Assembly (NCBI GenBank): GCA_026770025.1
Contig: JAMXDE010000019.1
Coordinates: 682,001-746,000, forward strand
Length of the DNA: 64,000 nt
Origin: Craspedostauros australis
Taxonomy: Eukaryota; Bacillariophyta; Bacillariophyceae; Mastogloiales; Achnanthaceae
Direction: 5' to 3'
Part shown: positions 50,483-61,500 of the stretch, piece after piece
How the letters are laid out: each line of letters begins with the position of its first letter
Position numbering within the stretch: the first letter of the stretch is position 1
Position numbers and translations under genes: made by a program
Notes under the pieces: generated by a model
Told to the model about the DNA's origin: nothing
What the model saw: the letters and a program-made list of their open reading frames with translations, nothing else
Database searches by the model: none

Positions 50483-51391
50483 ATGTTACTGACCACCACC
50501 GACGTCATGACCATTGGTCTCCAGTACACTGGCCAACAATTTCAGAGCGCCGCATCCATCGACCAACGCACAAAAGCATTCCGTCAACACTACGGGTCTT
50601 CACCACTGGACCTGTCAGAAATGTGGTTTGACATGAATTCAGACTCATTCGATGGTGCCAAGCTCTCAGCCAAAGAGAAGTCACCCTCAGGATTCAAGCT
50701 CTTCATGATGGCACACCACTTCCTTTGGACATACCCAAAGAACGCGAGCATCCTGGCATCGCGTTTTGGTGTGTGTGAACGATACTGCCGTGGAGAGCCA
50801 TTGTGGAAATGGATTCGCCGCATCGCCTCGCTGAAGTCCAAAAAAATTGTCTGGGACCCAGCACTCGACGCGGACAATTCGCCAGTGTTCGCCATCACTG
50901 TGGATGGAACAGATTTTCGCACTTGGGAGAAAAAGCACCCGACGCTCCCCATCGACCGCAAGTACTGTTCCCAAAAATTCAACCACGGAGCAGTGAAGTA
51001 CGAACTCGCGATGTCGGTTTTTGGAGCAAAGTGCGTGTGGATCAGTGGGCCACACCGAGGCGGCGAACACGACATGACGATTTTCCGGAGTGGTCTGATG
51101 CACAAGCTGAAGCCAGGCAAACTCGCGATTGCCGACAGAGGGTATGCCACCAGCAGACCACAAGAACGCAAGCTCCTTTCTCTCCCGGACAAAATGGACT
51201 GCAAAGAGCTTGCCAAATTCAAGAGCAGAGCTCGTTGTCGTCATGAGACATTCAATGGACGGTTGAAGTTCTTCAACAGTCTTGGCCATACATTCCGACA
51301 CGGAAGCGAGCTGCATGAACATGTGATGGTCGCGGTTTGTGTGATTGTTCAATATCAGATGGACAACGGGTCTGCAATATTCAATGTATAG
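50483..51391 (+). CDS. PIF/Harbinger-like DDE transposase (302 aa)
   Basis: Start ATG 50483 (MLLTTTDVMTIG). The protein matches the DDE_Tnp_4/HARBI1 plan. A helical N-terminus (FMMAHHFLWTYPKNASILASRFGV) looks like a winged or HTH region. The catalytic segments are VDGTDFRTW (~D150), GGEHDMTIF (~D207), ADRGYATSRP (~D227) and RHETFNGRLKFF (~E262). All acidic residues expected are present and the frame is open, so it may be active or recently so. Residue numbers are approximate. I could not find the terminal inverted repeats or a 3-bp TWA duplication. A domesticated host gene is an alternative. Confidence 0.85.
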   Translation: MLLTTTDVMTIGLQYTGQQFQSAASIDQRTKAFRQHYGSSPLDLSEMWFDMNSDSFDGAKLSAKEKSPSGFKLFMMAHHFLWTYPKNASILASRFGVCERYCRGEPLWKWIRRIASLKSKKIVWDPALDADNSPVFAITVDGTDFRTWEKKHPTLPIDRKYCSQKFNHGAVKYELAMSVFGAKCVWISGPHRGGEHDMTIFRSGLMHKLKPGKLAIADRGYATSRPQERKLLSLPDKMDCKELAKFKSRARCRHETFNGRLKFFNSLGHTFRHGSELHEHVMVAVCVIVQYQMDNGSAIFNV

Positions 51392-51641
51392 TTGATCAGC
51401 GGTAGTAGTTGTGAATTAAATGGATAGCACCATTACTTATTAATGTAATCAACCCTACTCTACTCTCTCTCATTGAGTCAAGTGCACATCCACAAAATGA
51501 GCGCAAGCGTGTCGGTTTCGCACTCTGTGTGACTGTGTCTGTTGTTACCACGACGCACGTTTTTGTTTTCTTCATTCTTTCGTCTGTCCGTCGCCAGGGG
51601 CTGTGCTGAATCAGCTGCGGGTGTGTGTTGGAGAGAATCCT
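51392..51641. other. Intergenic, no recognised gene
   Basis: 250 bp downstream of the transposase with a short CT-rich run. The missing 3' terminal repeat of a transposon might lie here, but none was found. Confidence 0.4.
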
Positions 51642-51777
51642 GACATTCCCGACATTCCCGACAACGCACCCGACATTCCCGACAAGACACCCGACATTCC
51701 CGACAAAGCACCCGACATTCCCGACAAGACACCCGACATTCCCGACAAAACTCCCGACATTCCCGACATTCCCGACA
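51642..51777. repeat. Minisatellite (CCCGACATT family), second locus
   Basis: About 136 bp of the same repeat as at 40117/46575, in the same orientation and with the same GACAAGACA/GACAAAGCA linkers. Confidence 0.93.
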
Positions 51778-51959
51778 ATGACACATGGCAGCATGATACT
51801 ATCAATTTAGACGTGATGACCAAATAAATATCAAACATCACTGAAACTGTCGTTCGTATTTAATTCATGAGGTTTTGGGGTCATACTCGACATTTTGCCG
51901 CGTGTCCCTGGTCATCGCACACAGAGAACATGACAGGATGTCCATTGCATTCCAACAGT

Positions 51960-52163
51960 GTCTGCCTTGCCTTCTGTTTCTCTGTTTGCATTGAAGACTC
52001 ATTCCTTGATACATTGTTGGTAGTTCGCATTCCACCCATCGCCTTCCGAGGGTGCGACCTAGACTGCGATTATAGGAGCGGATGGGTCTGCCTTGGCTTC
52101 TGTTTCTCTGTTTGCATGGAAGACGCATTCCTCGATGCCTTGTTGGTAGTTCGCCTTCCGAGA
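51960..52163. repeat. 126-bp degenerate direct repeat
   Basis: GTCTGCCTTG...TTCTGTTTCTCTGTTTGCAT...TTGTTGGTAGTTCGC occurs at 51960 and again at 52086, followed in each by CCTTCCGAG. After the first copy comes GCGATTATAGGAGCGGATG; after the second, a 13-bp array ends with GCGATCATAGGAGCGGATG. Confidence 0.8.
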
Positions 52164-52460
52164 ATGCGATCATACCATGTGATCATAGCATGCGATCATA
52201 GCATGCGATCATACCATGTGATCATAGCATGCGATCATAGCATGCGATCATAGCATGCGATCATAGCATGCGATCATAGCATGCGATCATAGCATGCGAT
52301 CATAGCATGCGATCATAGCATGCGATCATAGCATGCGATCATAGCATGCGATCATAGCATGCGATCATAGCATGCAATTATACCATGCGATCATACCATG
52401 CGATCATACCATGCGATCATACCATGCGATCATACCATGCGATCATACCATGCGATCATA
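52164..52460. repeat. 13-bp minisatellite (GCGATCATAGCAT)n
   Basis: About 22 copies. Central units read ATAGCATGCGATC; units at both ends carry ATACCATG variants. The array contains overlapping palindromes GATC and GCATGC. Confidence 0.95.
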
Positions 52461-53129
52461 GGAGCGGATGAGGAATACCGCTTTGGCTCTTCGGTCCGTG
52501 TCCCATGATAAAGAACATCTGCGAAAGTAGAAGGATAAGTGTCAGAGTGCGTGGTACGAGTACAAAGTAATCGGAGATTTGATTTCTACGAGTACAGCGT
52601 GTGCGATGGGGATGATGCAGCACCAATGCGTACGAAACGGTACGGAAGGGTACCACTTCTGACGGTTGACACCTCAACTGCCCACCGTCACCGCCACGGA
52701 TGCAAATGACAGACGTGGGGCAACTGCCCTCGTGTATCACCTCTTTGGGCCAAACATCGAAGGGTGTACTCTGTGAGAAGTTGCAACATTTGGAGAGTTG
52801 TATCGTTGCTCCTTTGACCACCACGCCCGCACTGATGAGTGCGATCAAGAGATTGTTGCTGCAGAAAAGCGAAGTTGCTCTCTCTGCCTCGCCCAAGATT
52901 GATCTTGTTGACATGCCTGAAATCGTTTGGAACAACTGATTTCCTCGCCCTCACAATACATCAACACCGTCATCCATAAACCACCACCACTCACAATCTC
53001 GAGAGAGACAGAGAGAGAGAGAGAGCCCAAGTTCCGCAGGTGCCATTCACATCTTTGCCACGGGTGTGACCGACACACAACTCACTTACACAGCCGCAGT
53101 TGCAGCCGCAGCCACATTCATACGAAACA
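52461..53129. other. Upstream region of LRR gene
   Basis: 669 bp. A GA microsatellite lies at 53001-53025. No confident gene is seen; short frames here are unconvincing. It probably includes the promoter and 5' UTR of the LRR gene. Confidence 0.5.
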
Positions 53130-53728
53130 ATGGATGACAAGAAAAAACATGATGCGTCTGCTAAACTTCCGTCATCAATCCCTGCTGCCCCCTCTGAGCC
53201 AGTAGCGTCTGAAGCAGACATGCAAGCAGACATGCAAGCAGACATGCAAGCAGACATGCAAGCAGACATGCAAGCAGACATGCAAGCAGACATGCAAGCA
53301 GACATGCAAGCAGACATGCAAGCAGACATGCAAGCAGACATGCAAGCAGGCATGCAAGCAGATATGCAAGCCAACATGCAAGCCAACATGCAAGCCAACA
53401 TGCAAGCCAACATGCAAGCCAACATGCAAGCCAACGTGCAAGCAGACGTGCAAGCAGACATGCTGGCTGAAACGCAAATGGAATTGCAAAGGGTTTTGCA
53501 ACTGTTGCAAACTCAAACACCAGGAGTTCAAGGCAACCCTGATGAAAACACAAGGAATCAAGTCTATGTTCCAGTTGCAGAGGTCGTCCCTGAAAATGAT
53601 GATAATCCTGAACCATATTCTCGGAGGGCAGGATGGAGCTGGAAAGGTATTGTTACTGTGGTGTTACTCGTCGCCGGTGTAGCTGGTGCCATTGCAGCAG
53701 GCTTAGTGTTTCTCCAAAGTGACGAGAG

Positions 53729-53812
<84 letters not shown>

Positions 53813-53817
53813 AGATG

Positions 53818-53848
<31 letters not shown>

Positions 53849-55628
53849 AGATGGCAGCAGTAGTAGTCAGCCCACAGCAAACGGCCCTAGTGATCGGCCA
53901 TCACAAAATCCAACCCGCACACCCACAGATATACCGAGCGATCTATCCTCGTCGAACCCAACCCTCACACCCACGCATATACCGAGTGATCGACCCTCAC
54001 AAAGTCCAACGCACACACCCACGGATATACCGAGTGATCTTCCCTCGTCGAACCCAACTCACATACCCACGCATATACCGAGTGACCTGCCCTCGTCGAA
54101 CCCAACATACAGCTTCGATCAATCGAATGCTTTCTTCACCATTTGGGAGGTGCTCCTGCCCACACTCCAAGAAGAGCCTACCTTCATCGATACAGACATA
54201 CTCGCCAGCCCAACCAGTACTGCACACCAGACGATGAACTGGATTGCAAACAGCAACCACCCAGATCTCACATCAATGATCGCGGAAGATGCACAAGCCA
54301 ATGCCATGCGTCTATTGGAGTACTATGCAGTAGTGAGCATATACTTTTCACTCGATGGAGCCAATTGGATCGACAAGATGGGCTTTCTATCAGATGCTGA
54401 CGTGTGCGACTGGCACTCTTCCTCTGGTGGTGTGACATGCGATAATGGCCATGTGGTACAAGTAGCTTTGGGTGACGAAGGCATGCGGGGCACGCTCGAT
54501 CCAGCCCTGTATCATCTCTCGCAACTTGAGCAATTGTCAATGGAAATGACTTATAGCTCCCGCCGACAGATGGATGGTATCATCTTCAGTCATATTGGCA
54601 TGTTGAGCATGCTCTCAGAGCTAACTCTAGTGTACATGGGACTGCGAGGTGCGTTTCCGTCGGAATTGTATCAACTTCCGCAATTGACACGTCTTGACCT
54701 GGAGTTCAACGACTTCGCTGGACCACTTCCTTCTCAGATTGGTCAATTGACAGCTCTCGCCACTCTTGATCTGGGATATACCGACTTCACTGGGCAGATT
54801 CCATCCGAGATTGGTCGACTGACAGCTCTCGCCACTCTTCATCTGGGATATGCCGACTTCACTGGACAGCTTCCATCCGAGATTGGTCAACTGACAGCGC
54901 TCACCTATCTTGATCTGGAAAACAGCAACCTCACTGGACAGCTTCCATCCGAGATTGGTCAACTATCAGCTCTCACCACTCTTGATCTGGAATATGCCGA
55001 CTTCACTGGACAGCTTCCATCCGAGATTGGTCAACTGACAGCATTGAGATATCTTGAGCTAATATGGGTCGACTTCACTGGGCAGCTTCCATCCGAGATT
55101 GGTCAACTGACAGCGCTCACCTATCTTGATCTGGGATATGCCGACTTCACTGGGCGGCTTCCATCCGAGATTGGTCAACTGACAGCGCTCACCTATCTTG
55201 ATCTGGGATTTGCCGACGTCACTGGGCGGCTTCCATCCGAGATTGGTCAACTGACAGCGCTCACCTATCTTGATCTGAGATTTGTCGACGTCACTGGGCG
55301 GCTTCCATCCGAGATTGGTCAACTCACAGCCCTCGCTCGGCTTGATCTGGGATATACCGACGTCACTGGGCGGCTTCCATCCGAGATTGGTCAACTCACA
55401 GCCCTCGCTCGGCTTGATTTGGGACCTACTGACTTCACTGGACAGCTTCCATCCGAGATTGGTCAACTCACAGCGCTCACCTTCCTTGATCTTTCATCTA
55501 CTGGCTTGACTGGGAAGCTTCCATCCGAGATTGGTCAACTGACAGCGCTCACCTATCTTGATCTAGTATTGACCAAATTCACCAGACCGCTTCCAACTCA
55601 GATTGGTCTCCTCACATCATTGAAATAA
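53130..55628 (+). CDS. Single-pass membrane leucine-rich-repeat protein (832 aa)
   Basis: Start ATG 53130 (MDDKKKHDASAK), the first in frame. Residues ~30-115 are about 22 tetrapeptides (DMQA, then NMQA), encoded by a 12-bp tandem repeat. A charged stretch comes next, then one transmembrane segment (~173-195, GIVTVVLLVAGVAGAIAAGL). A Ser/Asn-rich linker and Pro/Thr repeats (NPTxTPTxIPSD) follow. An LRR N-cap-like region (~394-457, DGANWIDKMGFLSD ... VCDWHSS) comes before about 13 LRRs of 24 residues (LTGxLPSEIGQLTALxxLDL). No signal peptide or kinase is present. The LRRs are probably outside the cell and the N-terminus inside. The likely role is recognition or adhesion; the ligand is unknown. 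LRR units are nearly identical in DNA, so they expanded recently. Similar proteins are numerous in diatoms. Confidence 0.85.
53217..53470 (+). repeat. 12-bp coding minisatellite (DMQA/NMQA)
   Basis: The unit GACATGCAAGCA occurs about 11 times without change, then variant units (GGC, AAC, GTG substitutions). It lies in frame inside the LRR gene and gives a likely coiled or helical stretch. Confidence 0.93.
53731..53865 (+). repeat. AGC/AAC triplet repeat coding Ser/Asn
   Basis: A run of AGCAGC and AGCAAC triplets in the LRR gene, encoding the linker after the membrane segment. The antisense poly-Leu and poly-Cys frames are shadows. Confidence 0.9.
54720..55600 (+). repeat. 72-bp tandem repeats coding LRRs
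   Basis: About 12 copies of a 72-bp unit (CTTCCATCCGAGATTGGTCA core). Several neighbours differ by only a few bases, as expected from recent duplication or gene conversion. Confidence 0.9.
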
Positions 55629-55899
55629 CCAGGATTCTTGGAATCTAATTCACTCCAGTTTTCACAACACAACTGGCCAAGCTTATGTACATAATACCAG
55701 AACCCGAAAATCCAAAACACACAGTAACAACAATAAAATCCAAATCAGAACACATCAACAATTTCATGGTACAAAGTCTACAGAAGTTTGTACGCAGCCA
55801 TGGATCGCAAGCAACCTGCCAAAAAGGTCACAAAGAGTTGGGACATACTAGCCCCACAACCGCGGTAGAGCTGTGAGTCCAAGCAAGTGAGTCCTTGTG
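55629..55899. other. 3' flank of LRR gene
   Basis: 271 bp. AATAAA at 55732-55737, about 105 bp after the stop, could be the polyadenylation signal. No gene seen. Confidence 0.4.
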
Positions 55900-56667
55900 T
55901 GTTAGGAATCGAGGGTACGACTTTGTCGGAATACCCGTGATTGCCGCACCTCCCAACATTGTTCGTCACAGCTTTGAATATTATTCGTCACATGTTCGGA
56001 GACTATTTGTCACACCTTTGTATACCATGTCATCATGACGATGACTAAGCATAAGGACGCGATTGATACCTGTATAACCGCGAGGAAGATAGCCTGTCTT
56101 CTGATAACATAAGGATAACACCTATGGTGGATCAGGAGGTCCCAATACCAAACCAACCACGGCAACCAAGCAGATGACGACGTCGATCAGAACAGCAGGC
56201 CGAAGGGCAAGTGACGCACCCCTTCAGAGGACAGCACACACCCCTCCTGTGGACAAGAACATCTGCAGGTTTGGAATATCAGAAAGGATCAGAACAGCCA
56301 CAGGTTTGGAACATCACAAAGGTTGACATCGATCGTGGGACAATGGCGTCATGAAATCAACAAGCGAAAGCAGATGATAGGCAAGTGCTCAAGACTGCAG
56401 ATTGCTACTGTGCCAGCATAGGCAGCTACAACAATACAGAGGCAAGAAACAACAATGCCAAGACAAGGAAGCAAGAACAGAGCATGATGAATGAAGAGGG
56501 AAGCACCTAAGAGACAACAGGACGCCCCGTGTCACCACCGCGACAGATGCCTACCATGAAAATTGAAATCGGAAGAGAAAGTGAGATTGTGCTCACAGTT
56601 CTAAAACGGTACAGTTTCTCACAGCGGATTACATTACAGTACTAACTAAAACCCCGGATTTCCAACA
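55900..56667 (+). repeat. Solo E-type LTR
   Basis: 768 bp, TGTTAGGAATCG to CGGATTTCCAACA. It is uninterrupted and gives an outgroup view of E's LTR: AGTACT occurs once near 56638. Flanking hexamers (CTTGTG, ATGGAG) do not match, so no target duplication is visible. Confidence 0.9.
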
Positions 56668-57669
56668 ATGGAGTTTGGTTTGCAGATGCTGGATGTACGA
56701 ATCCTTTTTCTGGACCTCCTGCCTTAGCGTCGTCAAGACGATGGATGACACATTGGTCTCTGGTCCTACGGAAGGCGAACGAGAAAGGCGCTACGAGACG
56801 CGAGGCATCGGCGGCACTGAGGTCATCGATTCTGAAGAGCCGCGCTGCCGTAGCGTCTTTCGTGATCTAGCCCGCGTGAGAAGTACGATGGACCAAGTCA
56901 TGGTTGTCTGATGCTCAGCGTGTTCGATTTATGACTCAAGTGGAAGCCGAGCGAAGTATCATCGATTTCTATGTTACGATACAAATATGCGATACGTTAG
57001 AAGTTGGAGGTGGAGTCGTTCGTATAATACTATTACAATTTTATATGACCCACGTCAGCCAATGACCGTACGGTCGCTACAGGATCCTGAAAAAATGGGC
57101 TCCTATAGAGACTATAATTTAATCATATATACTTCAACACATTGGTAATAAGGTTGGAGTGTTAGAAAGTGAATCCAGGCCTTGGTTATAAACTTATGAT
57201 GGCGTCAGCCTAGCGTTTTCGAGGCAAAACGTGATGCAAGCGGCCAGAATTCTCTTTTTGAGGGGCTCTTGTCACGACACGTGGAACCCATTTCTGTCTG
57301 GTTTTCGATTTCTTTGTGTTTTGCTTGGTGGGACCCTTGATTTGGAACAAAATCACGTGCTGATTTGGACGTTACGGACGTTAATTTCAGTCGAAGCTGT
57401 GATGACTTGTTTCTTCTTGTCGTTAAGTGCGATGTGATGTCGCATGTTCCATGTTGAGTGACGTCGTCAAGCCCACGAGTGGTTGGACAGACGTTTTATT
57501 GGATGTTTTCATCCCAACTGGTCCAGATCGATACTGATTCTCATGTTTGTTTTGGGTCGCAGAAGCAGGTTTGCCAATCCGTTTCGAATGTGCATTTGGG
57601 ACGCTCGTCGTGCGATGGAAATGAAATCAACTGCATTTGCGTTTTGCATCGCGTGACGCCACACAACAT
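56668..57669. other. No recognised gene
   Basis: 1002 bp between the solo LTR and element I. A 78-codon frame at 56675-56911 (with TEGERERRYETRGIGG) and a 68-codon frame at 57231 have no recognisable features; I do not call them. Confidence 0.5.
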
Positions 57670-58470
57670 TGTCGAGATGTACATGTGAGTATACGTCAAG
57701 ATGTACGTGTATATGTGCATCGTTCACCCGTTATTCTCTCATACACACTTGGACGGTATAACTATACTCGTGTCAATAGTATACTGTGATTCGTCAGAAT
57801 GACAGGGGAAACGGAACACACGAAAAGGGGCAAGATTTCTGGAGGAAATTTGCAAATAACGATTTCTGAGAAAATCAGAAGACCGTCCGTCCATCCATCA
57901 ATAGTACCAAGAGAATCTCAAGGTACTTCCCAACTAAACCTCAGATGACGATATCATCTGACAGACTACTGCATCATCAATGGAACATGACATCTGGAGA
58001 GCAGAAGGACGCCCACTGACGTCGACAGGATGTCATCATGTCACCATGTCGACAGCTGTCTCCAAGTCAGAGCAGGAGACAAAGATCCAATGACCAAAGG
58101 GCATCAGCATCATGGATACTGAAGGTGAACTTCAAATGGTAAGTACTCATGGAGTAGAAACCAGTACTGAATGAACAGAGTGTCGAATGCGGAGCACGCA
58201 TTGAACACTGAATATCGTGTAGCATGAGTACACGATGTTGAGAGAGAGAGAGAGAGAGAATACAGAGAGGAGCGAGAGAGGATCTCGCGTACCGACTCAT
58301 AGTCAGAGACCGAATCTACGAAACAGATTGAAGCGCCCAGAGCATCGGGCAAGAGAACAAACGGACACCAAGAGTATCAGAGTGCCAACGTAATGAAATA
58401 GCAAACAGACGACTATCAACCAACACCATCTTCCACGTTTGTAGGTTACCATGAGCGGAACTTGCCAACA
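57670..58470 (+). repeat. LTR, 5' LTR of element I
   Basis: 801 bp, TGTCGAGATG to TTGCCAACA, with the same internal hairpin, TATAACTATA and GA microsatellite as F. Confidence 0.93.
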
Positions 58471-58482
58471 CGTTTATAAACG
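58471..58482 (+). promoter_or_regulatory. CGTTTATAAACG palindrome abutting 5' LTR of I
   Basis: Same position and sequence as in A, B and F. Confidence 0.6.
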
Positions 58483-58552
58483 ATAGATCAGGGCGAGCCC
58501 GCTAATCGTATCGTGCAAGGAAGATCAACATCATTCAAGAGCAGCAGGCTGA

Positions 58553-61500
58553 ATGAGCGAGGAAGAGGAATTGAAAGACATCCCTCTGTCCAATCCGACT
58601 ATCAAGAGAGAAGAAGGTGCAAGTGAGACTCCACCACGAGAAGAGAAGGAAGCAGCCGCGGCTACTGTCCTATCAGGCGCAGACGCAAGCGCGATCGACA
58701 AGACCAAAGAGGAACGGTCTGCAAGACTACATCGTAAGGAGAAGAGGATTCCTGAGGCGATCAAACAAGAGGAGACTGGTGTGACGAAGAGCATTCGCAC
58801 AGCCCAACAGGGTGGAAAAAGTGAGACACCACCAGGAGGAGAATTTGTGACGAAAACAATCTCCGCGCAACAACAAGCAAAAATCGAAGAATCGACAACA
58901 CAGAAACAGACGGAAATCAAGGGCGCGAGCGCACCAACGACGAAACAACGAACCAACATGGCGACATCAGCCAACATGAACAAGCGACGCATCAAGGCGC
59001 CAATGTTCAGCGGTAAACAGGAAGACTACAGCGCATGGGAGTCCCAAGCAAAGGCATACGCTCGTGCACAGAAGACGAAAGACGTGATGTTGGGCAAGAC
59101 CAAAGTGCCAACAGTGAGTGAGATCGCGGCAGCCGCTGACGATGCTAAGGAAGCGATGGAAGAGATCTACGAGCTGGGATGCGACTGCTTCAGCGATCTG
59201 ATCCTCATGATGGATGCAGAGAAAGGAAAAGGCAAGCAGGCCATCCAGTACATCAACCAATGCATCTCTGACGACTACCCCAAAGGAGACGCACACGCAG
59301 CGTGGAACGTTCTCGCGGAGAAGTTCTGACCATCCGATGCGGTGATGAAGATGAAACTCAAGCGCCAATTCAACAACGAAAAGATGAAGAGAGACATGGA
59401 CCCCGACACCTACATCACGCAACTCGAGAGTCTACAATCGCGTCTCCACGATGTCAAATACGAGATCACGGACGAGGAAATGATCATGCAAATCCTCAGC
59501 ACGGTGAGCAACGAATACAGAACTCACATCGTGAACTTCCAACACCAACTCACGTTCAATCCAGAGCTGGTTACCATCAACGCGATCAGAGGAGTACTCC
59601 GCACTGCATACGCTACGCACAGAGGAGGCAAAGCATACGTCAACGACTTCCAAGACAGCAACACGAAGAGCAACGATACCGGCTTCGCAAGCACCGGTAA
59701 CTTCAAGGGTACTTGTCACAACTGTGGCGTGTATGGCCATAGATCCGCCGATTGCCCAGAACGCAAGAAATCGAACAGCAAGAAAAACAACAACAACAAC
59801 AACAAGATGAACGGAAAGCGCAACAACAATCGCAACAAGGGAAGCGGCTTCAAGGGCAAATGCAACTACTGCGGCATCTTCGGACATCGCGAGGCGGAGT
59901 GCCGAAAGAAGAAGTTCAACGAGAAGAAGAAGGCCGACGAGCAGGCCAACACAGCAACACAAGGACACGACAAGAGCGGACACGAGATGGTACTCTCAGC
60001 AAAGGACATGCCGCTCTGCATGTTGGTGTCCGACGACTACATTGAAGACTCCTTCTTCGATAACTTCGAGTGCGTCGGAAGTGATGACGAAGTGCAGGAT
60101 GATGAGATCATCCCGGAGTGGCTCAGTGAGGAGCCAATCATCCACGAGGTGGATCCAAGACGCGAAGTGAGCTACGAATGCTGCTTCAACGCGCACGACC
60201 TGATCGGTCCATACGGCGACGAAGCTGAGATGGACGAGGCCAACGATAGCCACATCGAAGAGGCCATGAGCGATGACGACGACGCCGACGAGGACGGCGC
60301 AGATGAAGACGACGAGGCGAACCGCGACGAGTTGTCTCCTCCTCAAGCTGGGAGACACGAGAGAATGGGAACCTTCATCAATCAAGACGAAACGCGCCGC
60401 GCCGCGGCGCCTCCTCCTCCAGCAGCGGGGAACAACAGATCGGGCATCTTCGACAAGGATGACAGCAACGAATCCGAGGACGGCAATCATCCAGACGACA
60501 GCTTCAATCCAAACGAGCGTGTCGTCTATCCAGGGAATATCGACTTCCCACCAATCGAAGATCCCAACAGATCCAACTACCTTCATCGTCATGATACCGT
60601 CCCATATGCAACAGAGACAGCATTGGTGATCCAGAAGCAACTCATCTTCGATGCAGTGATGGAAGCAGGAGTGAGCCTGTTCCCAGGAGTGGAACGAGGA
60701 GTACTCAGACCGATATGGGTCAACATGATGGGATCCATCCTATCCGAGAACTTCAGATTGATCGAAGAGATTCTCGCCAATTCGGTTGTGATCAATCGCA
60801 TACTGGAAGCAGCCAAGACAGAGACGATCCCAGAGACGGATCTTCATTACATCCTTGGAGGATGTATGCGCGTACTCTTACGCGAGCGTCCACGCGTCCA
60901 CCCATATGATCCAGTCACAGGATCTCATCAAAGCAACACGATTCCATCGGACTACGCGCAACTACCCGATGACATGGATGACGGAGACCATCATCCTCCA
61001 TACAACGAAGATGGAGTTCACGAAGACGACGACGACGGCAGCTTCAACGACGAAATAGCTGCGGCAGCTGTGGAGCAGCTCCACGAGCTGAGCACCAAGT
61101 ACAAGGACAAAGTCAACAAGGACACCTGGCTTGCCGATAGCGGAGCTTCGTGTCACATCGTCAACTCAGACGCCGCTCTCTTCAACGTGCGGCACATCAA
61201 GTCCTTCGTCCAAGTGGGAGACAGCACGAAGCTGGACTCTCCCAAGATGGGATCCATTTGCTTGAAGGTCAAGCAGCAAGACAACACTGGCCACGTCATC
61301 CGGCTCGATGACGTGAAGTACACACCCAAGATGGCGGTGAACCTTTTCTCCACGAACAAGGCTCTGTACAACGGTTACCAGCTTGGTAACAACGGCATTC
61401 TGATGGACATCATCAACGGATCCGTAACGAAGATCGTGTTCGATCGAGTCTTCCCCACATCCAACGGATTCATCACGGGAGTGCAGATGCATCCCATCAT

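Noticed and set aside
47113-51391. Terminal inverted repeats around the transposase cluster
   Set aside because: Short matches such as GGTTAATC versus GGTTGATT near the edges are too weak to define ends.
52164-52460. CRISPR-like array
   Set aside because: Pure 13-bp tandem units without unique spacers, in eukaryotic DNA.
53161-53880. Poly-Leu, Leu-Ala-Cys and poly-Cys antisense frames
   Set aside because: Shadows of the DMQA and Ser/Asn coding repeats of the LRR gene.
56675-56911. 78-codon frame after the solo LTR
   Set aside because: No homology features, no neighbours supporting it, length expected by chance.
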